From Intestinirhabdus alba (lineage in GTDB: Bacteria > Pseudomonadota > Gammaproteobacteria > Enterobacterales > Enterobacteriaceae), in contig NZ_WMJZ01000014.1 of assembly GCF_009711095.1 (NCBI RefSeq), positions 1-64,000 on the forward strand: DNA of 64,000 nucleotides, in the 5' to 3' direction. Position numbers and translations under genes: made by a program. How positions within the stretch are numbered: the first letter of the stretch is position 1; every line of letters begins with the position of its first letter. Positions 1 through 7,873 of the stretch are shown in pieces. The notes under the pieces are model-generated. The model made no database searches and was not told where the DNA came from. It saw only the letters and a program-made list of their open reading frames with translations.

Positions 1-55
1 GCACCGTTCTTAACCACCTCGCCAGAGCCTACCGAAGTATGATGCTGGTTTATTA

Positions 56-99
56 GCGCTGAGTTGGTGGGGATCCCTCAGCGCCCTTGCGGTTTTTTT
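56..99 (+). terminator. Probable rho-independent terminator
   Basis: The arms gcgctgag (56-63) and ctcagcgc (77-84) are perfectly complementary. After a short G/C-rich stretch they are followed by a run of eight T (about 92-99). An open frame on the + strand that enters from the window edge stops at 53-55, directly before the hairpin, so this is likely the terminator of a gene lying mostly outside the window. The gap between stem and T-run is longer than ideal. Confidence 0.5.
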
Positions 100-109
100 T
101 GTTATACGG

Positions 110-162
110 CGATACGACAGGGGTATTCGCGAGTGCTCAGGCACAGTACCCCTGTCATATCG
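110..162. repeat. Compound inverted repeat (nested hairpin)
   Basis: The arms cgatacgacaggggta (110-125) and tacccctgtcatatcg (147-162) pair over 16 positions with one mismatch. The loop holds a second small hairpin, gtgc-tcag-gcac (133-144). It lies just downstream of the hicB stop codon. No T-run follows on either strand, so it is not a classic terminator; a phage site or RNA processing structure is possible. Confidence 0.6.
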
Positions 163-178
163 TCGATCTGTGTATGGC

Positions 179-610
179 TTATTGCTTGAGTTCGTGACGT
201 GCAGCTTCAGCGATGAAGTGGCTACGGTCACGGTAAGCGCCGCTTGATTTAACTGCATTATCGATGCGCTTAATCAGCGTATCAGGCAGAGAAACGTTGA
301 TACGTTGCGGCTTACCTTCGAATTCTGATAAATCAACATCGACCATAACCCAGCTGTCGAAGTCCTTATATTCAGGATTAACTGAGTAAACCAGATAGCC
401 AGCATCCTTTATGTCTTCAACAGACACGTTGTTGTTTTGAACCAGATCCTCTACAACCATCAGGATTGCCTCTTTCACCATAGGTGCAATCTGGTCCTGG
501 GTATCAGCAGCGGAGAAACATCCGTAATCGTAAGCCGAAAACGCAGGAACGATCATACCGTAGGCGGTGTTTTCATCTTTTGGCGTCTCGACGCCCACTG
601 AGAAGAACAT
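179..610 (-). CDS. hicB: HicB antitoxin of a HicAB toxin-antitoxin system
   Basis: This 143-aa protein would neutralise HicA and repress the operon. The N-terminal part (from MFFSVG) matches the degenerate RNase-H-like HicB fold that covers the toxin. The C-terminal 40 residues (RINVSLPDTLIKRIDNAV onward) form a ribbon-helix-helix DNA-binding domain, so this is the RHH rather than the HTH type of HicB. The ATG at 610 is chosen because GGAGG lies 5 bases upstream; an in-frame upstream ATG would run into hicA. It follows hicA by 23 nt on the same strand. Family assignment is from recognised sequence features, not a search. Confidence 0.85.
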   Translation of the reverse strand: MFFSVGVETPKDENTAYGMIVPAFSAYDYGCFSAADTQDQIAPMVKEAILMVVEDLVQNNNVSVEDIKDAGYLVYSVNPEYKDFDSWVMVDVDLSEFEGKPQRINVSLPDTLIKRIDNAVKSSGAYRDRSHFIAEAARHELKQ

Positions 611-633
611 ATCAACCTCCGAGAGGGCGGGGA

Positions 634-816
634 TTATATCCCCGCCATTTTTTTGATGGATTTGACAGTGCCGAGAGGTAAGTCCTTTTTGGGATGCGGA
701 ACCGGAAAAGTTTTTCCGGTTATCGGTGACCACCATATCTGATGGCTTCCTCCGTTATGCCTTTTGAGTTCACATCCGGCAGCAGTCAATTCCTTTATCA
801 GGTCAGACGATTTCAT
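634..816 (-). CDS. hicA: HicA toxin, mRNA interferase
   Basis: HicA is a 60-aa double-stranded-RNA-binding-fold toxin that cleaves mRNA when free of HicB. The sequence keeps the diagnostic GGSH motif with the catalytic histidine at residue 25, and the C-terminal GTVKSIKKMAGI segment typical of the family. The start at 816 has GGAGG 4 nt upstream; the longer in-frame ATG at 849 lies in the promoter and operator region and is rejected. hicA precedes hicB, the usual order. The pair sits at the edge of an AT-rich phage-like remnant. Confidence 0.88.
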   Translation of the reverse strand: MKSSDLIKELTAAGCELKRHNGGSHQIWWSPITGKTFPVPHPKKDLPLGTVKSIKKMAGI

Positions 817-838
817 TTTTCCTCCCAACCTGAGTTTT

Positions 839-889
839 ATTATACACACGAATACACACTACGCAATAAGTTTGTGTGTGGTCGTGTGT
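839..889 (-). promoter_or_regulatory. hicAB promoter with inverted-repeat operator
   Basis: On the minus strand TTGCGT (861-866), a 16-nt spacer and TATAAT (839-844) form a plausible sigma-70 promoter. The arms acacacgaatacacac (844-859) and gtgtgtggtcgtgtgt (874-889) are complementary at 14 of 16 positions and surround the -35 box and spacer. This is the expected layout for autoregulation by the HicB ribbon-helix-helix domain. Binding is inferred. Confidence 0.6.
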
Positions 890-927
890 GTTCATCCCTT
901 TAGTGCAAGCTTTCCCCGTTGCCGCTC

Positions 928-1776
928 ATGGATTTTCGGTGGGGGGGGGTTATTCTGAATACGCGCCCGCCTATACACCAACGACACATCGCATGGCGGA
1001 TAACAGGCGTAACGTTCACTACTGGGGCTACTTTGAACAACCCTAACGAAGTGTTATTCAAATTTGGTAATTATATGCCTGACTGGCCGCAAATGGTTTC
1101 TCAAACAACTAAAAATACAGTATCAATATTTGGAGTTGAATCTAAACTTTGCATGAATAATAGCATTGCTTTTGGAACTCTTAATAACATGGTAAATATT
1201 GGCGGCGTTGTTGTTGATGGCCGGGCAGAATCGTCATTATCAATTGTGACAAATAGAGTTATCAGTTTTGGAGTTGGTGGGGGGGCTGCGGACGTCATAA
1301 GCGGATCAGCCAGAAACTTATTGCTAGGGTTGATTAGCGATTTTGGTGTTGCTTTTGCTGGGAGGCCTGGCGGAACATTGAATCTTGACTTTGTTATAAA
1401 TAATGTAACAGAAAGTAGCTCTTCAGAAAATGCAGTTGTAATTTTGGATAAAACAGACTCAAGTGTAATCATGAGCCTCAGCGTTAATGTCTCTACATTT
1501 CCAGTAATAAGAAGTTTCAGTTCAAATCTAACTGCCTCAATCAATATCTCTAATATGAATTTAACGTCTCCGGTAAGCGGACATAGGCCCATCATTTCAA
1601 AAGGCGGGAATATGACAGTGACTGCTATATCCATTACTGACACAACAACAATAACAGATCTGGCATATGTTGAGAATAGTACAGTGCTACTTCCTGCATT
1701 GATGATAACCCTCGTTACCTCAGTATCAAAAGGGAGCGGGGGTGTAGTAAAAGTTAACCAACTAATCGACTATTGA
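928..1776 (+). CDS. 5'-truncated phage tail-spike / tail-fibre-like protein
   Basis: An AT-rich open frame encodes about 282 residues rich in Ser, Thr, Val, Asn and Gly with short repeating strand-like segments, as in beta-helical tail-spike or receptor-binding proteins. I do not recognise a specific family. It lacks an N-terminal virion-attachment domain and has no ribosome-binding site before the ATG at 928 (a TTG at 919 is also in frame). A run of nine G (947-955) sits in the first codons, suggesting a deletion joint or a slippage tract. The 3' end overlaps the convergent acyltransferase gene by 15 nt. It is probably a prophage relic; the function is inferred only from composition and context. 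Confidence 0.4.
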   Translation: MDFRWGGVILNTRPPIHQRHIAWRITGVTFTTGATLNNPNEVLFKFGNYMPDWPQMVSQTTKNTVSIFGVESKLCMNNSIAFGTLNNMVNIGGVVVDGRAESSLSIVTNRVISFGVGGGAADVISGSARNLLLGLISDFGVAFAGRPGGTLNLDFVINNVTESSSSENAVVILDKTDSSVIMSLSVNVSTFPVIRSFSSNLTASINISNMNLTSPVSGHRPIISKGGNMTVTAISITDTTTITDLAYVENSTVLLPALMITLVTSVSKGSGGVVKVNQLIDY

Positions 1777-2812
1777 TTTTTTGCTAACTGGCACTGCTTT
1801 AACTTTTGATGCGCCAGTTAGCATTGTTATTCTATTAATTATCATAGTATCTATTATGTAAGTTATTAGTAACGATATAATAAAGCCTAGGCATATCATC
1901 ATTATGGAATTGTATACAATATTGCTTGTAATGAAGTAAATGTATATTATGTTGAGTATTGCCATGTGTATTAAATACACCCCGTAGGTATGAGAGGCAA
2001 CTCGCGGTATTATATTATGCCATCCATTTAATTTAATATCAGTGCGTGCAAATAACAGAAAGATCGCAGTGGACAGTACAATCATGTTAATTCCACCATC
2101 AAAAGGCTTCAAAAATCCATATTCCGGATCTTTATAAATTGATATAATTGTTAAAATGTAGCCAAAAAGTATCAGTGACAGGGCCGTACACTTTCGCATT
2201 TTAAATCTCTTACGCCCGATGAATCCCCCAATAAAAAAAATAAAGATACCAGTTGTTTATATATGGAAGTTCAAAAGGCTGTACACTTAAAAAGCTTGAG
2301 TTATTATAGTACACATTGACTAAATACGACACCAGTATTGTAATAAAAGCAATATTTAACGTGCGATCACTACTGTCATTCATGATATATGAGAGTGCTG
2401 GGGTAAATATGTATATTCCAATTATTACATACACAAACCAGAAATGTACTGAAAGCGACCCATTCACTATTTTTAAAAAGTAGTCGCTGTATATATTTAA
2501 GCTGAATGTTGAGTCTCTATTCATTATGAGAAAGTGGAGGAAAGAGTAAATTAAGAATGGGATAATTATATTAACAATTCGCTTAAGATAGAATTTCTTA
2601 ATTGACTTTATTTTTGAATTTAATAAATAATATCCACTTATTATAAAAAATATCGGCAAACCGGCCCTGAATATCGAGTGCAATAAAAGCCCTGCGTAAT
2701 TATTGAAATCCATCAGGCCATGAGGATTAAAATTATAAGTTGCATGTATTCCAATAACAAAAACACATGCCAGTATCCGCAAAGCATCGATATTTAAATT
2801 TCTTTCATTCAT
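1762..2812 (-). pseudogene. Acyltransferase-3 family O-acyltransferase, frameshifted
   Basis: Two adjacent frames together make a membrane acyltransferase of about 345 residues (OafA/WecH-like acyltransferase-3 family). Such enzymes O-acetylate surface polysaccharide and often accompany tail spikes in seroconverting phages. Frame 1 (2812-2210) has the typical N-terminus NERNLNIDALRILACVFVI and several membrane helices, ending at a stop after YFFYWGIHRA. Frame 2 (from about 2220 to 1762) continues with FIGRKRFKM and a C-terminal YGVYLIHMAILNI helix. Removing one G from the GGGGG run (C5 on the + strand, 2225-2229) joins the frames as YWGFIGRKRF. Either a real null, a phase-variable tract or a sequencing error would explain it. 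Confidence 0.75.
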
Positions 2813-3647
2813 AAAAGGCCACGCACATTATAAAATGTATACAGATTTAGAATGGGATTATAAGTTAAATCTATCAACACAACAAACTTTGCTGTCTGTG
2901 TAACCTCTGGAATGAGTTGCGTTAAGCCGCCTGCCAAATGGAAGAGGGCTTCATTTCCGTGTCTCGTTCGTCTTTCCGGTCAGTGCTTTAAGCCCATAAA
3001 GTCAGGATTCCGACCGTGCTAACGCATTACCCTCACCACTAAATTAAGTGGACCCCGCGGAGGTAAGGCATGAGGATGAGCAACCACTCTGAGCTGGGGG
3101 CAGGGCGGAAACCTTAACAGACGCAGGGGGAGAGCGTTGGCTTGCTGACGCTTGCGGCGTCCGAAATTTTTCCGAATTGACCCGCAAAAATGATATGTGT
3201 TTGATTTTTTAGGTTTTTATTGGGCTGCTTTTTGGGTTATTTTTTGATGAGATTTGCTGGTAAGTGATTGAAATTTATATGTATTTTCTTATGTGGGCGA
3301 TAACAGGAATCGTATTCAATCTTTTTTTATTTATTTTTTAGATCAAAACGTTAATCTTTATCCGTCGAAATTCTCACAAATTTCCGTACTCAGACTTTTT
3401 CCTTATACCACAACTAAACAGGTGTTAACATTTTTTTTACGAAAAAACGCATTATCCAGGCCTCTTCATCGCGCTCATCGAGAGACGTTTTCAGATGTGT
3501 GGCCCGGTAGTTTCTGGGCGAACTCTTCGTCATAGGACTCATTGCATAAGCCCCCGGAGAGGCTACGGTTCACCTGAAACGGTGGCGGGTAATGCATTCT
3601 TCGTGATGGCTAACCCGCCGATTGGCGGATTTTACCGGCTGTCGCCG
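2813..3647. other. Intergenic stretch, no gene recognised
   Basis: The stretch changes from AT-rich phage-like DNA to backbone DNA. Short frames here lack ribosome-binding sites and recognisable motifs. T-rich segments around 3200-3440 contain irregular repeats of ttttt and ggtt. The right-hand junction of the phage-like remnant probably lies in this interval, but I see no clear attachment-site duplication. Confidence 0.5.
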
Positions 3648-3722
3648 TTACCACCAGCCCAGCCAGGTTCCCAGCATCGCCACGATCGCTACGCCAATCA
3701 TGAGAAGGGTTGTCTTTTTCAC
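3648..3722 (-). CDS. yoaJ: YoaJ small membrane protein
   Basis: A 24-codon gene starts at a GTG with GGAG 7 nt upstream. Its product begins MKKTT and ends LGWW, with a single hydrophobic segment between, matching the E. coli YoaJ small protein end to end as I remember it. YoaJ is a single-pass inner-membrane peptide of unknown function. In K-12 it lies near yoaF, which agrees with yoaF 230 nt away here. It directly follows the damaged yoaK-like frame: the last codons are taa-tag-tg, so its ribosome-binding site lies inside the yoaK end. Confidence 0.75.
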   Translation of the reverse strand: MKKTTLLMIGVAIVAMLGTWLGWW

Positions 3723-3724
3723 TA

Positions 3725-3815
3725 TTACGCTCCGGAAGCGGCGCTGCCGCCGATAAAAATCAGGCCAGAAATATCATGGCCGTAAAGAAGAGGGCGCGGA
3801 AAGCTATAACGTCCT
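3725..3815 (-). pseudogene. yoaK: yoaK-like small membrane protein relic
   Basis: Upstream of yoaJ one frame reads about FRALFFTAMIFLA and then stops at TGA (3762-3760). The next frame continues LIFIGGSAASGA and stops at 3725. Restoring one G (gcctga to gcctgga) would give FLAWIFIGGSAASGA, close to the C-terminal half of E. coli YoaK. No ATG or GTG is seen at the expected start. In K-12 yoaK immediately precedes yoaJ. Because the family is only about 32 residues long the call is tentative; a sequencing error would restore only part of it. Confidence 0.45.
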
Positions 3816-3952
3816 GCCTGCGCGCTGCGAAGCGGGGAAGAATAGCAGGGCTGACTGCAAGGCGAAAGAGGAGCGCGGCCGGGAAAGAAAAGTTGGTGGT
3901 GAAGCCGCTGACGGATTACCCTGTAGAAAGTTAACCGTGAAAGGAAGTTCCC

Positions 3953-4207
3953 ATGAAAGTGAAGTTTATTGCGCTGTCCGGCGCACTGCTGCTGGCCGCC
4001 TGTTCATCAACGTCGCAACCTGACGCACCGAAGCCGCCGCAAATCGGCATGCCCAACCCGGCGTCGGTCTATTGCCAGCAAAAGGGCGGCACGCTGGTGC
4101 CGGTTCAGGGCCCGCAGGGCGTGCGTTCGGACTGCCGGCTTCCGGACGGCGAGGTGATTGAAGAGTGGGCGCTCTGGCACCGGGATCATCCGCGTCCGAC
4201 AAAGTAA
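3953..4207 (+). CDS. yoaF: YoaF, DUF333 family outer-membrane lipoprotein
   Basis: An 84-aa precursor with a lipoprotein signal: charged start, hydrophobic core and lipobox LLAAC, with the lipidated Cys at residue 17. The mature part has the DUF333 signature, ANPASVYCxxxGG-like (here MPNPASVYCQQKGGTLVPV), followed by CRLPDGEVIEEWALWHRDHP. The ATG has AAGGAAG about 6 nt upstream. E. coli YoaF is the same size and lies beside yeaO, as here. Role unknown; a periplasm-facing lipoprotein is predicted. Confidence 0.85.
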   Translation: MKVKFIALSGALLLAACSSTSQPDAPKPPQIGMPNPASVYCQQKGGTLVPVQGPQGVRSDCRLPDGEVIEEWALWHRDHPRPTK

Positions 4208-4326
4208 ACGCGATCGGCGGGTAGTCTGGCAGGGCCTTTTACTCCGCTCTGCTGAAGTGAAAGCGGGCTCGGCGTCAGCCTGGCCTGGGTTTACAAGGAT
4301 ACCTGAAGCTGTTCGAAGCGCGGGGG

Positions 4327-4674
4327 TCACAGCCCGCGCAGCCACTCCGCCAGCACCAGCGCGTGGTTTTGCTCACGGTCTTTCGCCGCGTAGAGCAGCG
4401 TCAGACCCTCCCGACGGGCAATATCCGCCAGCCGCTCTCCCTCCTGCCGCTGCCGGGCCAGCTCCGCGCGGTACTCCTCGCCGAAATGGCAAAAATCAAG
4501 CGCCTCAGCGTGAAAGCTTTTGCGCAGATCGGTCGACGGAGCCAGAGTTTTGTTCCATTCGTCAAGCGCCAGATCGGCTTTTTTAACGCCGCGCGGCCAC
4601 AGCCTGTCGACCAGAACGCGGTAGCCGTCGCCGCTTTCCGCCGGATCGTAAACCCGCTTACATTGAATTTTCAT
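4327..4674 (-). CDS. yeaO: YeaO, DUF488 family protein
   Basis: A 115-residue protein of the DUF488 family, the same length as E. coli YeaO. Recognisable segments are RVYDP near residue 7, VLVDRLWPRGV around 20-30, and the C-terminal LLYAAKDREQNHALVLAEWL. The biochemical function is unknown; this fold is sometimes found beside nucleic-acid or stress genes. The start codon lies inside the end of the upstream DUF523 gene (17-nt overlap), which implies translational coupling. Confidence 0.85.
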   Translation of the reverse strand: MKIQCKRVYDPAESGDGYRVLVDRLWPRGVKKADLALDEWNKTLAPSTDLRKSFHAEALDFCHFGEEYRAELARQRQEGERLADIARREGLTLLYAAKDREQNHALVLAEWLRGL

Positions 4675-5197
4675 CTCTCTGCTCCATCCAGGCGGTTAGT
4701 TCAGCGATCTGCTGGTCGGCAAACACGGCAATACCGTGCTGACGCAGCAGCGCGGCGGCGACGCCGGCACCGCTGCGTCGTTGTCCGCTGAAGCTGCCGT
4801 TATAAATAAACCGGCTGCCGCAGGTGGGGCTGCCGTCGGTTAACAGCGCCGCGATACAGCCATTTTCCCGGGCGGCGCGCAGGGCAAGCCAGGCTCCGAG
4901 CTGATAGTGCGCCGTCACGTTCCGTCCGGTAATCTCAATGATTTGCCCTCGCGCCTGCAGCACCTTATCGCCGTCTGCGGCAACAATTTCCGCTGGCGGA
5001 CGCGGCGTCGGCAGCCCGGCGGCCAGTTCGGGGCAGAAGATAACCAGGCGGCGCTCGCGCTGCCAGCGGGCAAGGGCGGTGGCGAGCTGCGCTTTTTCGC
5101 TGCCGTTATAGCGAACCTGATACCCCATCAGGCAGGCGCTGACCAGAATTTTATTTTGCCCGCGGTGCGGTGAAGCTGAATCGGTAACCCTTTCCAT
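4658..5197 (-). CDS. DUF523 family protein
   Basis: A 179-aa cytoplasmic protein with the DUF523 hallmarks: ILVSACLMGYQVRYNG near the N-terminus, FCPELAAGLPTPRPP in the middle, and LLTDGSPTCGSRFIYNGSF with the conserved SPTCG cysteine. The start at 5197 has AGGGAA upstream; a shorter start is possible because the family core begins about 16 residues in. It is upstream of and overlaps yeaO. K-12 lacks a gene at this exact position, carrying the nim genes and others instead. Function unknown; the conserved cysteines hint at metal or sulfur chemistry. Confidence 0.8.
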   Translation of the reverse strand: MERVTDSASPHRGQNKILVSACLMGYQVRYNGSEKAQLATALARWQRERRLVIFCPELAAGLPTPRPPAEIVAADGDKVLQARGQIIEITGRNVTAHYQLGAWLALRAARENGCIAALLTDGSPTCGSRFIYNGSFSGQRRSGAGVAAALLRQHGIAVFADQQIAELTAWMEQRDENSM

Positions 5198-5211
5198 CGC
5201 CGTTCCCTGAA

Positions 5212-5658
5212 TTATTGCTTGCCGACGATCAGCGAGACCAGCCCGGCGGCAATCAGCGGGCCGACCGGCACGCCGCGAAACAGCGCCACGCCCAGCACCG
5301 TTCCCACCAGCAGCCCGGCCACCAGCTGCGGCTGGCTGCCCATCAGCGTCACTCCGCGCCCGCCCAGCCAGGAGACAAATACCCCAACGGCGATCGCCAC
5401 CAGCGATTTCCAGTTGGCGAAGGAGTGAAGCAGCGTGGAGGGCGGAAGGGTGCCGCTGGCGATCGGTGCCATGACGCCGATGGTCAGGATAATAATCCCG
5501 ACGGTCAGCCCCTGTTTCTCAATCCACGGAAAGAAGGTGCTCAGCGGGGTAACCCGGACGATAATCAGCACCAGAATTGAAACGGCGACGGTGGTGTTAT
5601 GACTGATAAAGCCCAGGGCTGCCAGCCCCAGCAGGATAAGCAGAGTCACATCAAACAT
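5212..5658 (-). CDS. yeaL: YeaL, DUF441 inner-membrane protein
   Basis: A 148-aa polytopic membrane protein, nearly identical to my memory of E. coli YeaL ([18 protein letters not shown], then [15 protein letters not shown], ending [12 protein letters not shown]). About four hydrophobic helices are visible. Two consecutive ATG codons are available; the second (5658) gives the K-12 length and 7-nt spacing from AGGA. Function unknown. It is on the same strand as yeaO and the DUF523 gene, 14 nt upstream of the latter, so likely one transcript. Confidence 0.9.
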   Translation of the reverse strand: MFDVTLLILLGLAALGFISHNTTVAVSILVLIIVRVTPLSTFFPWIEKQGLTVGIIILTIGVMAPIASGTLPPSTLLHSFANWKSLVAIAVGVFVSWLGGRGVTLMGSQPQLVAGLLVGTVLGVALFRGVPVGPLIAAGLVSLIVGKQ

Positions 5659-5844
5659 CATGATTTCCTTGCCAAAGAAAAAATAAGCCCGCTTACTCTA
5701 CGCTCAAACGCACGGGCGAGCAGGATTTTTTAACCAGAAAACTTTTTTTCAGGCGGGCGCATAACCGTCGTTTTACGCGCAGCGTGTGCGGTTATTCAAT
5801 TGCCATCAGGATGCGGGTTCGGGGGAGCAGCCGCCGCCCGACCC

Positions 5845-6348
5845 TTAGCGCGGGCGGGCGAAGGCAATCAGCTCTGGCCGGGCGATGCGCAGATAGTCTT
5901 CGGTAGCCAGAACGATCGACTGTTCCAGCACGCCGGCGTTAAAGGCGATTTCATCAAAGCGGTCAAACAACTGCGGATCGGCCACCAGCTTCAGCTGCGG
6001 ATGAAAGCTGAACGGTGGAATCGCGCCGAAGACGCAGCCGGTCAGGGAGTCCACCTCGACCGGGCTGGCCAGCGAGGCGCGCAGGCCGCCGAGACGGGTC
6101 GCCAGCAGCGAGAGATCGGCCTGCAGGTCGGCGGCGAGGATCGCCAGCACGTGCTGGTTAACGCCGTTGCCCTTCACTTTACACACCAGCGCCTTGGCAC
6201 CCTGGCCCAGCGCCGTGCCGCGGATTGCCGATACCGCTTCGCATTTGCCGACCGCCTCATGGTCGATCGCACGGTAACGGGCACCTTCGCGGGTCAGCAG
6301 GGTGATTAAGCGCTGATGGGTGGTGTTTTCTGTTATTACATCGCTCAT
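5845..6348 (-). CDS. yeaK: YeaK, mischarged aminoacyl-tRNA deacylase
   Basis: This 167-aa protein of the YbaK/ProX trans-editing family hydrolyses misacylated tRNA; E. coli YeaK has been described as acting on Ser-tRNA and related mischarged species. The family core is visible: YRAIDHEAVGKCEAVSAIRGTALGQGAKALVCKV, with the conserved Lys in the last segment, then GGLRASLASPVEVDSLTGCVFGAIPPF with the G-(A/S)-I-PP editing loop. Length equals the K-12 protein. The dgcJ and yoaI genes found near it in K-12 are absent here. Confidence 0.88.
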   Translation of the reverse strand: MSDVITENTTHQRLITLLTREGARYRAIDHEAVGKCEAVSAIRGTALGQGAKALVCKVKGNGVNQHVLAILAADLQADLSLLATRLGGLRASLASPVEVDSLTGCVFGAIPPFSFHPQLKLVADPQLFDRFDEIAFNAGVLEQSIVLATEDYLRIARPELIAFARPR

Positions 6349-6452
6349 AAATGGACTCCTGAACTACGATAAAAAAGACCGCAAAAGAGTAGCACGAACG
6401 GCAGGAGGAACCGTAATACGCAAAGCGCGGCGCGGATGGCGCGGGGAAAGGT

Positions 6453-6482
6453 AAAAAACCGGCCGGAAGAGGCTCCGACCGG
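6453..6482 (-). terminator. Rho-independent terminator of yeaH
   Basis: Read on the minus strand, ccggtcgga (6482-6474) pairs with tccggccgg (6467-6459) with one G-U pair and a 6-nt loop, followed by six T (6458-6453). It begins 8 nt past the yeaH stop codon, so it ends the yeaG-yeaH transcript. Confidence 0.8.
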
Positions 6483-6489
6483 GGCGGGG

Positions 6490-7865
<1,376 letters not shown>

Positions 7866-7873
7866 AAGGGTGG

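Noticed and set aside
1-3300. Complete prophage
   Set aside because: No integrase, capsid, terminase or lysis genes are visible; only tail-spike-like and acyltransferase remnants plus hicAB, so a relic or island edge is the most that can be said.
3710-3934. 74-codon frame before yoaF
   Set aside because: Overlaps yoaJ and the yoaK relic on the other strand; very basic composition and no ribosome-binding site.
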